Shown here: in pieces, positions 1 through 14,105 of the stretch
Layout of the letters: each line of letters starts with the position of its first letter
Position numbering within the stretch: position 1 is the stretch's first letter
Source: Fasciola hepatica
Lineage: Eukaryota; Platyhelminthes; Trematoda; Plagiorchiida; Fasciolidae
Reading direction: 5' to 3'
Length of the DNA: 64,000 bases
Assembly: GCA_948099385.1 (NCBI GenBank)
Contig: CANUEZ040000165.1
Coordinates: 74,501-138,500 of the forward strand
Made by a program: the position numbers and the translations under genes
Notes under the pieces: model-generated
Told to the model about the DNA's origin: nothing
The model's database searches: none
The model's input: the letters and a program-made list of their open reading frames with translations, nothing else

Positions 1-1680
1 GTTAATATTATATATTTAAACTGATAAACCATGTTTGTCCTATGTTCAAATTGGGGACTATGAAATAGCTGCAACAGTGGTGAAGTGGATTGTTCGCGGC
101 TTGTTGGGAGTTATTTTCGAAAGAAGACAAAGGATGCAATGACGGGGATTCAGTAAACTACATTTTAACAGATGCTGATCCTAAGACTTTAGTCGCATTT
201 AATAGTATCAGAGATCGTTAGATGAACTGGTAAATGGTGGAGACAAATCTTTAAAAAATCCAGAGAAATAATGAACACTGAGATATGAGCTGGGGTTTCG
301 TGGAAATGGAACAGTTTGTGTCGGTACTGAAAGGACCTTGTTGTCGTTGCGGTTCTAAAATGCGCCCTATATGAGGAAGAACAGCGCAGCCATCCATGTT
401 CGCAGAACAGTTTTATGTTACACGTCACGAAAAAAGGCCGAAGGGCTCTAAGATGTTTGAGAATTTTATCGTAGGAAAATTAATAACATTTTTACGCTCT
501 TCCAGAACACTATTTCCAAGCTCACAAGCCTCAAAAGAGCACGTAAAAGTCGGCTTAATGTCCCATTTCCGGTTTGACTGAAACTGAAGGGCAAGCAAAA
601 GTTAAGAACTTCAGTATCGTCTTGTCTGAATTAATATCAATGAGTTTCTCTCACACAAACGCCTATGATAATGAGACGGATTACTTATTTAGTTGAGTAT
701 GAGGAAAATCCTCGTGATTCACAGAGACTAGTATGATAGAAACACACAACACAAAAACTTTTCTGGTCCATAATTGTTTTTCCCACGTACATCTACCACA
801 AAGATGCCTTCCAACAAGTATTCCGAAAAGTTTGTTTTCAGTAAAAGATAACTGGTGACAACTCAGGAGTCGTCCACCGTAAAAGATCGTCAGTGAGCAC
901 CGGAGCCATTACGAGAGTCAACAGAAAGGAGTCCGGAGACAGACAACCTTTAGTCGCACAAAGGTGGATTACATGACGGTCCAAGATATTGTGTGTAACA
1001 ACCTGCACTTCCTGTTTATCGAGCTTCCCGGCCTAATATATTCGCTGAACACTAGTGCCTCTAAAATAAGTGTGCACCATACCGCCGGGAATCCTGTTTG
1101 GATGCAGGCGTGGACAAATCTACGACTGAGACTGAAAACAGTGCGCGTATCCGGGAGGAAGGACAGAACCCCACAAAGATAATAGTTGATGGCGTTTTCA
1201 CCTATTTTGAATCCAAGTTATGCAGCAAGTCTAGGGAAACTAGCTTCTCTATTCTTCTAATATTTCTGTCTGTGTATTTGTCTCACTTCGTCCATATTTT
1301 CCCCTTTTAGCCATACCATCGTCACAAATGTCTGCACTGCCCCACGTTGCTCGTAAAACTTAGCCGGCCACTTCGACGACTTTTCCAGACTTTTACTTAT
1401 ACTTTTGAACGACGGCAAGCTGTTTGTCGTTGTGGCAGATTTCATCTTGGTGGCATTTGTCTCACCCCGGACAGAGGGTGACTACTAAGGGTTGCATCTT
1501 GAAACGTCATCGCGAACGTTTTTAACTCAGGGACTGAGTGCAGCGAGAATTCCCGTTGATGAATATCGATCTTTTCGAAGACCCTGGCTTTCAAGAATTA
1601 CTGTGATGGTATACGAATTCCATTACATTTCGAAATCGGACAGGGTTACGTGCAAATAAGTTAATCGTGTACAGCACGTT
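1..1680. other. no recognisable feature
   Basis: Only short open frames (72 codons or fewer) occur on either strand. None resembles a protein family I know, and no repeat structure is visible. It reads as non-coding DNA. Confidence 0.5.
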
Positions 1681-1704
1681 ATTATATTGGGCTACAGGAA
1701 CAAA

Positions 1705-1800
1705 ATTTCTCAGGATGCACGTGATCGGGTTCGCAGTTTTGCCGCACATCAGGTCTGCATACCCGGTACTCTACTGCCCAATCACCCCCAAACTCGATAT
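1705..1800 (+). repeat. diverged copy of a dispersed repeat also found at 36.8 kb
   Basis: This stretch resembles 36,770-36,850. Both carry a shared core of roughly 70 bases running through 'ACCCGGTACTCT'. Read in the same frame, both give a peptide of the form AAHQ[V/I]C[I/V]PGTLxPxH. The similarity may be protein-level or may simply reflect a common DNA repeat. The copy at 36.8 kb is part of the interleaved inverted-repeat insert, so this is probably a fragment of the same element. No termini or target-site duplication can be seen. Confidence 0.5.
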
Positions 1801-1849
1801 AAATGTGCCTTCCTAGATTACGCATTAGCAATTCATAGTATTTCGTGGT

Positions 1850-4800
1850 CTTTACTCCTCAAAAAACTAGAATACTCCAATCGACCCTAGTCATCTGCTT
1901 CACTTGTTACAAAACTATCTTTCAGGAAGAACGTAAGCCACCAAATTTGAAAAAGAAACATCCCGAAACGTCACTTAAACATAGTAGGTGTTTCGTCTTT
2001 ATCCTTAAGTATTCTCCACCCACAATGGCAACTCAACTGTAACCCGCATAGTATATCGTGAGAGAACTGAGCTTGATGATCAGATTGAAGCTTCTTCTGA
2101 TTCATTTTTGCTAGGAACCAGTTGGAGCACAAACCGATTAGCATTTTATGGTATCCTTTGAACACATCTACGCATGAAACTGGACCATTTGGCACACTGC
2201 TCCTAGAAATGAACCCCGATGACAATTCATCTGCTGGATAAAGTTAACTAGTGGCAGTAGCGGAATCATGAAAAGCATCCACACTTTGTAGCATACGGCA
2301 GCTTACCTGAAAACAAACTGCTAAGTACTAGGGAACGACCCTTTCAATGAAAGAAAAGAGCATTTGTGACAGTTACTTCACACTAGATTGCAATGAGCTG
2401 AAAACCTACCTGTCCGTTATTAAAAGACACTTATTTGCTGTAGGATTTGAACCAGTTTTATCCAGCGAGGGACTTGGATGAAGGAATGGAACCGATCGTA
2501 TAATCGTGAAAGAGAAACTGCAACCAAGTGGTCATGGGGTGGAGAAATACTTCGAGAAGTCATCTTGTTTGATATCAAGAGGCTAGCGCTAGTGAACGTA
2601 GAGCTATGGAATAAATATTCGCCAGCCAACCATTCCGACTAGAATAAGTCAAAATCCGAACTCAAAGGAAATAGCACAAGTTAGCCTGGATGAAAACGTA
2701 ACACAGAGTCATGTTGCACGATGAACTGAATGACCATCAGCCTAAACGATCGCTTTGTTGCTTTCAACGTAGGCTCACTGAGAGGAGTTTGGAGGAAATG
2801 AACAGCCGCTGTTTGCAAGATGAATGGGCGGACCGAAGGACAGACGAAAGGATGGATGTACGGATGGATGGATGGAACAATTAACAAATGTTTCACAAAT
2901 GGATTTAGCAAGGTTGGCGCAAAGAAACGCACTACCTTTTCGCAGAATCTATATGTCTATGTAATTACCGTCTAAAGGTCCCAACGCTATAGAAGTGGCT
3001 TTAAGTTTGCTCAGAAATGACGTACTCTATCTAATGTGTGAATCGTATTTCATAATCTTACCATGTATGCTGCTAAATAAAATTCAGTATTTACGTTGTT
3101 TTAGTTATTTTATCTTTTTCCACCTCAGTTGTTATATGGTGTCCATTTTTACTGCATGTTACGCAGGGAGAACGGAACCTTGGTTGTACATATAAATGAA
3201 TACGCACCAGCCAGTGTACTTTGCACGACATTTTTTTATACTACTCACTGGTTCAATCAAACCTCCCCTGATTGAGTGTTACTTTAGTTGGCCTTTGTAA
3301 AGCGTTTTGTGTTCTCGTGCAAACTAGGGTTCCTAACATTGCCAAGATTTTCCAAGTCCTTCACTTTGGGTAATGTTAGATCGGATTTATGTCTAAATAT
3401 TAGACTGAGAAGGGGCTGTCTGATACCCCTCAACACCCTCTCTTTAGTTCCTGTTTGATCCGACCCATATAAGCAAGGTATAATACGCGCTCACAATAGT
3501 TACGCTCCGGTTTTCGTTATCCCAGCTAACAACTTCTACGTATGATCGCATATCTATTTGTCTCCCTGACAGCGAGAAAAAATGCATATCCCACACCATT
3601 CCCAGACTTGTCTGGTTCACCATTGAGTATGGGATAATTCGATCATTCGACTTTGACCTTTGCTTCAGTACACGCACAGTGGTTGACTAATATTATTCTT
3701 GGTCAAATTATTGTTTTTGGTTTGCTGTGTGTGTGTGTGCATACATCATTTTACGGATGTTTGGATACAGACACAGGTACAAAAGATGTTTGTTATCAGT
3801 TTTTCCAAATAGCACTGTTTTCCAGCAACTGATGAACGAACTATTATTTGAATAAAATGCTTGTCCTGGCTAGAAAGATAGTCTCCATTTTTCGAAACTT
3901 ACCCAGGACGAATCCTGCAAGTATTATGCTGAAAGTCAGTGATTCGATCAGCGAAATAGCACGACTTCGCGAGAGTGATTTATCACAGTAACTGATGCTT
4001 CTCACATGAATCTGAAAAAAACAACAACGAAGTAACAAGTTGCTAAGCGTTCAGTCTATTTATGTTTGATCTCGTAAATCGATAAAAAGCATGATTTCGT
4101 CGAAATATAAGGAATGGTGTTTAAGTGCATGAGGTAAACCATGTCACGAATTATTCACTGTTCCGATACAATCAAAACCCGGTGTGCACAATTCCGTCAT
4201 ACGGAGTGAACACTGCATCTGTAGGCAGTTGCTTATGGAGCGCTGGTTGCAAAACAGGGCTGGTTGCAGTATGGCCAGTAAAATCGAGTGTTTTCGATCT
4301 GGACACATAGTGCTGATCAACCGTGGTGTTGTATGGACAGTCACATCGAGCACAAACTGGTAGGCCAACTACACACGCAAACGAAATTGGTATCTCGCTT
4401 TGAACACGTGTGAGCATTGATTGGTTATGTTGACATTCACTATGATAAGGTATTCATTTGTGGTGTGGTAGCTTAGTGAGATATTTTGGTTTATGCCATT
4501 ATTTCATTATACTGTAACGCAGATATATCGTATTATCTCTTCTTTGAGTTATTTATGCTAAAAGTTTAGTGACCAGTTGAACAGGATGGACTTGTGAATG
4601 TACTTCAAGACAAGACAAGGAGATGCTTTATGCACCCCTTTAGGGTGGATATTCAGCTTTTAGTGCGCTAGCTGGATCGAAAGAGAAATAGTTGTGGAAA
4701 AAAATCCTAAAGAGCTGTCTCACGCCAAGATGAAAGAGTGTTTGCTTTGGTATCCAAAAAACTACAGTGCCAAAGTCTTTCCTCTTAGGCGTAGAGATTG

Positions 4801-7524
4801 GCCACATTCATCTGGTTTGTTACGTAATGTTTAATTAAGATGACAAGTTTACCTAAACTGGGTGGTTTATGAAACACAATTCACCAAATAAATCATTCAC
4901 GGGTTGACATCTGGGAACCTTCAAGCTGGCTAACATGTGCTGATTTTCAGACCACATTGGATATATAGGTTTACTGATGATTTCCAGATGTCTTCATGTT
5001 TGGTAACAAAGCACACGTCGTATAGCACCCTGTTTTACTGAATGCGCAGTTAACTCAACAAACCTTTCTGTCCATCAAACATCCTCACCGATTTGTTGAC
5101 CAATATGGGACCAAAAAGGTTCAGGAGTACTCTAATTTAGAACTGTTACCCTATGTGACTATTATTCAGCCATGACTGGAGCATTATTGTTCGATATATA
5201 TTTACAGAAGAACCGAGTTCTTTCATCTGCGGAGAAGTTTGGCGTACCGAAGTAGTGTCGAGTGTTCAAGTTACAAAGCAAGAATTCAAGTAGCATGTGA
5301 ATGCTGGGCTCTTCTGTAGAATATCTACTAATAGTGGGCTATTCATTAGAATGGTGAATCATTGCTAGTCTATGATGTACTGTGGCAAGATGTATGCATT
5401 TTTTACCAAAGGCATGAAAATCGTATTTAGAAAAACAATGGCATCCAGGTTTTATCACTTAAAATATGATTATATATAGCACCAACCGTTAGCGTTCCAG
5501 TGTTGATGGTTCTTCAGCTAAACGTGCACTTATCATAGACCGCAGGTGGTGATTATCGCTGTCAGCCTCCCATCCCCTCTGAAGTATGATCGTGGAACGC
5601 TGCCACAGACAATCACATTTTTACTAAACAGTAATTCGTTTTCCGTGGGCATTTTGCCCATTGTAACAATATGCGGTTGTCTACTTCACGGTTTAGGGAT
5701 CACACTTGACGGTTATCCATTACAGTCCAGTGGGCCTTTGAGGCTATGGATGAAACACTGACTCCGTGTTCATGCACACAGCAAATTCCTCACGAACGGT
5801 ATTGCGTCTCATATCCTGCACACTCGCCTCATTTTGACGTTTCCTCAGTGAGTACTGTAACTGTTGTTCTGGAGGCAGACTTATGATCAGAAGTATGGAT
5901 GAAATCGTAGGACGGCAAGCCCACCATTTCCAGCTAAATTCCTTGTGAGTGCTCCCAAAGTCACTGAAATTCTGTTGAATACTTAACCAGTTGTGTTTAT
6001 TTGGAGTAGTACTTAGAAATGTAGTAAAATGTACGAAACTATTTCACTGTGGTAAGGGAACTGCTTAAAATTCTACAGTTTTTTCTCCAGCGAGTCAGAA
6101 TCATATTAGTCTATGCTTCAGCATCTCAAATTCTTGTGTCAACATTAGGTAACTCCTCCTAGTTTGGTAAAGCGCCGTATCATAAATTTAATTCAACCCA
6201 AATTTTATTAATCTCCCGTGAATATTAGCACACAAAAAATACCGGCACACAAAAATTTAGATACAATACACACTTTAACCGAGTTTGAGTGGTTTGAAGC
6301 TAGCCTAGACCACCACATTTAGGTAGTCGAGTCAATCCAACACACTGTCCAGAGAACTTGTCCCAGCAGGACTTCGGGTACTATGGAGCTTCCTTGTAAG
6401 ATAGTTTATGGAAGGAATTTCTCAGAATTTATCTCACAGTGTGTCTTTTCAAATAAGTTTTTCTGCTGCATTCATTTCAAGAACCTTTTATTAAACCGTT
6501 GAAAGGTGTGTTCGTTGTGGCTGGATTAATTCTGAAGAAACCGGGAAAAGTTGCCAGACTATCCATGATCATTGCGATACCAAACACTCTGAGGCAAAAT
6601 GAATTAGGGTGATGGAAAATAGACTCCTCAAAAAGACACACTGGACTCGAGAAACTGCTGCTGTTACTACTACTATTACTAAACTTGCTAGACAATCCTC
6701 ATTCTTCTGCAGTGGAATTTTCTTGATGTGTCGAAATACAAGACTGAAATACAAAATTCTATAGAACTTGATATCAGTAAGGTTAGATCCACTGCTATCT
6801 GTTGGCGATCGTAATTGTGTGACCTTGGTCATCATGATATATTAATTTGAAATTCTGGAGTTTAAAATTAGCTAAATTTTGAACACGGCTTAACGTTAGA
6901 CCGATTAAGTTTAGCTTAACCAAAGAAGGTTTTGGTCATAGATAAATTCTGATTATACTGGAAACTTTCTGAACTGCCTACAATATATTTCCCTAAAATG
7001 AATAAGCGCACGTGAATTGAAAATGTATGGAAAACTCTAAGCTGTATAATATTTTAACTGGAAATTCATGGTAAGTAGTAGCCTCAGTGGAGGGAAAATT
7101 CTGGCTCATTTCGAATGTACGACCTGAATTTCAAGTTTGATGGAGAGTGGTCCTTTAAATGTCAATGTTGTTCTCGATACTCTGAAGAAAGATTTACCGA
7201 AGACCAGAGGGTTCCGCCTGTTCATCAATGAGAAGAAAGATGAAATCGTGCAAGTCCACCGAGCATTTTTTCCTCTGACAAATTTATTTCCCATTCTTAG
7301 GAATAATACCAAATGTGTTTAGACTGATTCGTGTAAAAATAACGTCACAGCAAGATGTGGTGTTCAACACTCGATTATACCCGATTTTTGAGGGCAATGT
7401 TACCAACAAGGGAACAAAAAATAACGTTGAAAGAGCGATGAGTATACAGACCAAGGGTAAGGTTTGTTGTCAGAACCGAGACTGGTTCGGAGTGTATCGA
7501 AAAACTGATGCTCAGTGTGAAATG
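1850..7524. other. long stretch without recognisable genes
   Basis: Nothing recognisable lies here apart from simple repeats: a GGAT-rich patch near 2,850 and a short TG run near 3,730. Open frames are 88 codons or fewer and show no known domain, membrane-protein pattern or transposon motif. Confidence 0.5.
2850..2877. repeat. GGAT-rich simple repeat
   Basis: The tetramer GGAT/GATG recurs with interruptions in a short microsatellite-like patch. The minus-strand open frame across it (repeated IHP and HPF) is a by-product of the repeat. Confidence 0.6.
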
Positions 7525-7676
7525 TTATGGTAGAATTTTATTGCTCAATAACACAGCTTAGTCGAAATCGTTGGTAGGTTGTCGACTTTCCGGTCACCAC
7601 GGGTAACCTTTTCCCAGACTGGTTTTACAACGATTTCGACTACTCTGTGCTATTGAGCAATAAAATTATACCATAA
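7525..7676. mobile_element. 152-bp MITE-like foldback with about 49-bp terminal inverted repeats
   Basis: Bases 7,525-7,573 are nearly the reverse complement of 7,628-7,676, with about four mismatches over 49 bases. They enclose a unique loop of about 54 bases. The ends read TTATGGTAGAATT... and ...AATTATACCATAA. If the element starts at TGG and ends at CCA, it is flanked by TA on both sides, which is the target-site duplication of Tc1/mariner-type elements. It has no coding capacity. The size and structure fit a non-autonomous MITE. The superfamily assignment rests only on the TA flank. Confidence 0.75.
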
Positions 7677-10600
7677 GGTTTGTTATTGAATTTTTGTGCG
7701 TTATTTCGAACAAGGGCTGAGAAAAGGACTTTAGCATACGACCAAGGAAACGTCAGTGTTGTGCAATCAACAAAATAGGCTACGTGATACAGCCACGAAA
7801 ATATTCAAACCTCATTGTAAACATTTCGCTCATCGATTTATTTGGCCAGAACTGTGGTGAAACCTTATCAGCACAAAAATACGTCACTCACAAAGATAAA
7901 TTTTCGAAGAAACTCATTTTGGTGGCCTTGAGGTCGTGAAACATACCACAACGTTTGATATGTGCTGCAACAAAATACGCCCAACCTTGGTGACGCAGCG
8001 TTCCTAAAGATATTCTGAACAACGCAGAATTCAAGGCACTCCTACACGAACATTTCCAGTCTATCAGACCAGAAATACTTCAACGAAAACTGTCTTGCTG
8101 TGAAATAATACATCAGGCCATGCAGCACATCAGACGGTAAGTGTAATAGTCACTGGTACACCCATCCTTTTTCCAAAGTAAACTTCTGCAACTTAATTTT
8201 TAGAATTTTCAACCAACAGCTACATATGAATGAAATTGAAAATCTATTCCTAATGTTTAAGGAAGAGGAAGCTGCAATACTGTATGTAAGACGGAGATTA
8301 AATCAAGAAGGCACGATGCCCAGGGAGTTTTACCAAAACCTATGGATCCTTTTCTGACACTGAGTGCATTGGTGCATGATAGATCCGATACTTACCCAAC
8401 AGCAATGCGGAGATACCTCAGAAAAATAACTTCTCATGATTCTTTTGTAGACCACATCTCAGTCTCATTGTAACTGGAAGGGTGAAATAGCGTTGATCTT
8501 TCCAGCGAATCAGGCATCAAATTACCAACTACTAGAAGACAATTTTCGGGTAATCTAACTGTCTGTGCAAACAAAACAACAATAAAACAAGAAACTTTTA
8601 GCTTCACTATACAAAGTTCCATTCAAAGGAGCTTCGTATAGTATACCAATGCATCAAAATTGGCCTTTTGTAATTATTACTCGAAAGATTTTAGCTATAA
8701 ACGAGTTCTAACAAATAATGGGTTTCCGAATTCCTATGTGTTGCTTACTAGGTAGATGCAATGCTCAAAAGAGAAAGGATTTACAATAGTTGCTCATAAA
8801 TGGACGGAATGATCGCTTTCCGTTTTCTATGCAAAATAGTACTGACTAAATGGAACTGTATGAACCAGATTCATGTGAACTTAACACTCTGTTATCCATA
8901 CAACGTTTGTGTCTCTTATTTGGAGCCAGATAAAGTTCAAAGACGGAGAACCAAGAACGACGCCAAACACATAGCCTATTTCACACAAATAAACTACGAC
9001 TTGGTCGGAGAGAGGTGTTTTCTGGATGCAAATGTGAATCGAGCACCCACAGACTTAGTACTACGTGACGAATTCCGGAGCTTTTCAAAGTATCTTTACT
9101 ATGGTAGTCTACATTCAAAACAATTGAGTCTTTAGGATGACCTCAAGGTTTTCACCATATCAAAGTTATCCGTACTTAAACCAGACTCATTCAGTAACTA
9201 CCAGAGAGGAGTGTACGGATATTATTTGATCCTCATTCTCTCCAGAAAAATGCTATCTCAACCAGTCACGCTGTTCGCATGGTTGTGTTTCGCGGGGGTC
9301 AGTTCCGTTACAAAGTTCCACGACCTCTTGTTAGTACACCATATAACAGAGAAAGTATGCTGGGTTTGATGAAGTACTTTACCCCCACAGATGGAACAAA
9401 TTAAATAATCTGTTCATCTTGTAACGCTGTTGGCATGATTTATTTGTACATTGTTCACGAAAGCTATTTCGGACCATGCTTGGCCAACCCATTACGTACC
9501 TTTTCCTTCGTTCTGATAAGTTCAATTAGATTTTCAAAATAAAAACTTTGAGCTGCACAGAACTGGGAAAAATTACCCCTGGAATCAAATATACATTACA
9601 TATATGAAAAGCGGCAAAGCTGCTTTGGTATGAGTTTTATTTTTGTTCACCAAATGACTGAAGAGTTTTGGTTAATATATAACTAATAATATTGATCGCT
9701 TGACAAATTTCTAGACGTCTCCAAAGCAGGCCTAGGGTTTCGTTCCGTCCCACTAACTCTAGTGAGAACTCAGCTCCGCCTCAGAATCAACTCATTTTAT
9801 TAGAACGGAAAAGAATATATGGGTTGCTCTCTTCTTTTTGTGGTTTAAACGCAAAAATAATAGTCAAATAACCCACTCCCAAGTGCTAATATCAGCATGT
9901 GTACATGAACTAACGAAACCACATTAGTCTTTCCAAGCCAGAGTTTTTTCACTGGTGTACATCTCCAGAAAGAGATGAATTCGTTCGGCTAAAAGTACTG
10001 TCACCATCGTCGGCATGCTTTATCTACAAAACAATAAATCCGTTTTGCATAGAACCACTTGGTGTACAGAGAACTGTCGTGCAACTATTGTTGCAGCGTA
10101 AGTCAGAGGTCGGATCTAGCACTACAGAACAACATACGTGTTCAAACTTGCACCTATATCAGTGGATTTAGTGATATTAGCAACCTTAGTTTGATGAATA
10201 CCACATTTTACTAGACCAATGGACTTCTTTTCCAATAAGCTAGTTTTCTGGAGCCATTTAGAAGAAAACTGTCAACAGTACTGCTTCAAATTAAAAGAGG
10301 TCTTTATGTGAGGTATCACTCTGGAAATATCGCTCCTTTTTCGCCGGACATTTATGAAATGGTTAGCAGGTACCAAATACAAATTCGTGTATGACAGAAT
10401 AACTCACCCAGCTTTACCAACCCGCGTCGAAAGATAAAATTGGCCTAAAGGTAACATGTCTTACACCTAACTTGCATCGCTCAATCTGAGGTGGATGTAA
10501 AAATGTTCCTCGGATCTTGTACCATTTCTGACTGCAGCCGAACAAGCTTCTATTCCGATTCCAAAGCCGATTTATAGCTGCTTATTATTTCTTCATTTCA

Positions 10601-12660
10601 AGTCTGCATGAAGTGCTTCGTCCGGGATTGGAAAGCTACTAGTCGAGATGAAACCTTGATTGCGTTCATACTGTGGACTCAGTCGGTAAAGCCACTGGAT
10701 GAGTCTACTCTTCTTCACTCTTTGCGTGGGGTATATGAAAGAATTCACGAGACAGTTCAAAATATCCGCAGGGTCATCAGCAGAAGAATATAAAAGGAGT
10801 ATCTGCTTGGTTTTGAAATACCACTGAAATTCTCCATTAACCACTTGACAACAACAAAAATTGAAGTGAATATTGGGAAGAAACGGTAAAGGTCGAATTT
10901 CAGCCAACACCGAGTTCAACTTTATTTACACGAAAAAGCCCTACTTTGCAACTAGAAGCAAGATGTAAGCTATCCGAAGTTACCATTTACGTTGCCTTTC
11001 GTGTTGTAGATGCCACCGAGGACGGTAAACCCAGTGAACCTATAATTTCCTACAGTCTTGATGAAGTTCACTAACTATCGGAGTATCTCGTATGTTCACA
11101 AATTACTTTGTGTCTAGTCAGTTATGGACTCTACGGCATACTGACATGGTTAATCAAATAATCGTCATGAGGACGGTTCAGTTACGGCAAAAGACGGGAT
11201 CCTCATAGTGGAAATTGTTTATCTCCAGCTTTCAGAGCCAAACGACGAGTACCAAGTATCAAGTTACTTTCTAACAGCTTTTAGAAAAGCTGGTCTATGG
11301 TGCCGGTAGAAATGAGTGAGGTATGTTCTACAGTAACGTTTTGGTGCATAAAAATTGCACAGCTGGGTTATCCGAATACAGCATGCACAAATAGGATTCG
11401 GTGTGTTATTCCAAACTCTTCATGCCAAAAGAAGTCAGAAGTCATTTTTGGGGGACCAGTTTGTTACATTAGGCAGGAGCCCTCGCTGTCATATCTTTGT
11501 ACTTCTACTTTACGGAACCATCATCAACCCGAAGCAGAGATAATAACGTTCTTGAACAAAAACCTTGCACGAATGATTTGACACTTGGAGGGAGAAATAA
11601 GGAAAGTTGAGGTGCCTTCGTTCTTAGCAGAGTGGTCACAATCTCACACAGTACGATCGTGTCTCGTGATATCACTGAATGTTACGCTGAATTACAAGAT
11701 ACCTAATTTCCAGCACTTTCTGGCAGCGGAGAAGATACGGTCACAGCATCCCAGAGTGTGGCTATGTCTGAATACTGGAACAGTTCGAACACTGAATTAG
11801 ATATCTCGAAGTGCGTATGCTGTTCAGCGAAACTATCTACGTAATGAGAAAATGGAATTTGTTTCTCTTACGAATACGATCAAGTGTTCTCAAAGGGGAC
11901 ATGAGAGCGAGATGATCACATCCAGGTGCATGTATCACTAAAGTTTTCAACATATATACACACACCCACCCACAACCCCGGACGTTTCTGATGCCTACCG
12001 CAGCCTCGCATAATGAGGCAGTTATTCAAATCACTTGCCTGGTGAAACGAATTTATTTCGTTGTCCACTTAATCGTTTTGATTATTCAAAGACACACATT
12101 TGAGAACGTGTGTCGTAACTTCGAAAAGATTCACAAATTATGAGATGAGATCAAATAAAACTGGTGGTAAATTCCAAAACCTGTTAGATGATAAAAGTGA
12201 TGGTTGGTTAAAAGTGGAATCATTTGGAAAACGCACGGGTTCGTTACGGAATTCAGGAGAAGAACATTTCCTCATTTGCTTAGGTGTGTCGTGGAAAATA
12301 CGATTTCTTCAGTATCTCAGTGGTTGAAAACATTTTGGGGATTATTGGGAATTACTTTGTAATGTCTGTTTTATAAAGAGGCCAAGCTTTCAGAAAAACT
12401 ATGATTACAATACCTACCATGCGCTGTAGAGTGGATTTATCTGGATTCAACGCTTCAAAGGTTGACGAAATAATAAATTCTGCATCGGCCATTGAGAAAA
12501 ATTCCAAACTGACACTCCACAGCCGATAAAACTGGTGTTGCACCCTTCCGTCACTGGCTTTGAACGGTAACAACCCGCTTCCCACACAGCGATCGACTCC
12601 CATGATGGATGACTTCTCTGTGGGGGCCTAAGTACAACGAAGATGTTCAACAAACCGTTG
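7677..12660. other. no recognisable gene
   Basis: The longest open frames are 111 codons (8,800-9,135, plus) and 108 codons (10,593-10,919, minus). Neither shows a domain I recognise or a nearby homologous fragment. A short (CA)n patch lies near 11,962. Unannotated exons cannot be excluded without transcript data. Confidence 0.45.
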
Positions 12661-12661
12661 A

Positions 12662-12815
12662 GAGCCAGCCCGGATAGCCTTGCGGTTAAGGTGTTCGATT
12701 CACAATCGTTCACCCCGGGTTCGAGTCCCCGTGGGGGCTCGGTGGATGTGCACTGCTGGTGATTCCCAACAAGGATGAAACAGCTGTACAGTGCTTCCAT
12801 GGTTTTCAATGGTGA
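12662..12815 (+). mobile_element. tRNA-derived SINE (copy 1)
   Basis: A tRNA-like head carries a perfect RNA polymerase III B-box, GGTTCGAGTCC, near 12,718-12,728. An acceptor-like GAGCC...GGCTC pairing spans about 12,662-12,740. The apparent anticodon stem pairs at only three of five positions, so this is not a functional tRNA. The head is followed by a body reading TGCTGGTGATTCCCAA and then GATGAAACAGCTGTACAGTG. A clearly related body follows another B-box on the minus strand at 22.5-22.65 kb, which shows that this is a dispersed SINE family. Confidence 0.7.
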
Positions 12816-12819
12816 GTTG

Positions 12820-13895
12820 AGCGTTCAAGCTGCATGATGAATCATATTATATACAAATCTAATCTCCTACAACTCAGTTGAAAACTGGTGTTCTTACTAG
12901 AATCCAGCGATTTTTGTCATGCTCAAATGCTGCAAGACAAATTCCGTCCAGACCAACCCAAATTCCGACTGGTCATTTTGTGCTGAATTATGCTCACAAC
13001 CAACTTCATCGAGCATTTCTGATTCATCCCACTGCGGACCCTGTCCGTGTTGTCTGGCAATTTGTTTTCATTTTGCGTTTCTGCATTTGACTGGAATTCG
13101 TATTCTCTATCAACAGTTGAAATACCTGCGAAACACACTCACAGGAAACACAACTGAACTGCTGTTTGCCTGTGCTTCCTTTTGTTTGTGAAAATGCCGT
13201 ATCCTGCCCCCCCCCCCTGAATATATTGAAAGCATTCAGTTACCCGCACGTGCTCATTCTTAATTCATTTCAAGCTGTCTGATCACTGCATTCCGACATA
13301 GTTCTTGGTCAACAGGTATGTATTTTCTCGAGAGTAAACCTTATCAGAACAACAACTGTAAACTAAACATACAGTGAAACGTTATCGTTACCAACTAAAT
13401 AGCTTAACAACGGTGGCATGCGAGCATAGTCTCACGAGTCCATGTTCTTGGATTTGTTTTTTTTTCATGCTTTATCACCTCTTTGCCAGTTTCTAAATAA
13501 AGGGAACATGGTTCCTCAAATATTTTACCACCTCTATTGTAGATCGAGGGTAAGTAAAGTAATATTATCAATTAGAAATAACAACAGCATCTCTTATCAA
13601 AGTAAAAAATAGTTTTTGTTATATCTGCGCCCTTTTGGAAAAATACGGGCCAATCATACTTTGACCAAGGATAGTGACAGTCAGAAGTCTCCATAGATCC
13701 AATCAAGATTATTACCTAATTGTGAAATCCTGATGAAAACGAAGTTGAGAACAAGTCCACTCAATATGTAAATAAAACTCGCTTTAAAATAATTATCAAT
13801 ACCGAATTCGCAGAATATATCGTTTATTAGAGAAGCCTGAATCCTATGGGTATTGAAAAATTCACAGGTTTTTTCGGATTCAAAAGTCCAAAGCA
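12820..13895. other. no recognisable gene
   Basis: Contains a run of nine C residues near 13,207 but no coding or transposon signature that I recognise. Confidence 0.45.
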
Positions 13896-13899
13896 GCTA

Positions 13900-13978
13900 G
13901 CCGTAGCAAACCAGCCACTCTTAGCTTATTGAGCAGACGCTCCACCACTTGAGCCATCACGGTATGGCAGTCGGGATT
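13900..13978 (-). mobile_element. tRNA-like SINE head (minus strand)
   Basis: On the minus strand 13,945-13,956 reads TGGCTCAAGTGG, a canonical A-box. It is followed by GGAGCGTCTGCTCAATAAGC, which resembles the D-arm to anticodon part of a tRNA. The B-box half is poor. It sits head-to-head with another tRNA-like head at 14.1 kb. It is probably a decayed SINE. Confidence 0.5.
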
Positions 13979-14105
13979 AAATAACTCAAGGGAACAGCCA
14001 GTGGTACCTATTATTCCAACCATATGTAAACGTCGCTAAGGGTTTAATTTACTGAACTAGCCTCGTTGGCCACTGCCCAATGGGACGGGCAACACACGAC
14101 TGGTC

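Noticed and set aside
8800..9135. 111-codon frame considered as a gene
   Set aside because: No start context, domain, neighbour or repeat copy supports it; the length is within chance for a window this size.
12662..12740. Functional tRNA gene (Val-like CAC anticodon loop)
   Set aside because: The anticodon stem pairs at only three positions, the acceptor stem is incomplete, and a SINE-type body follows that is shared with another copy.
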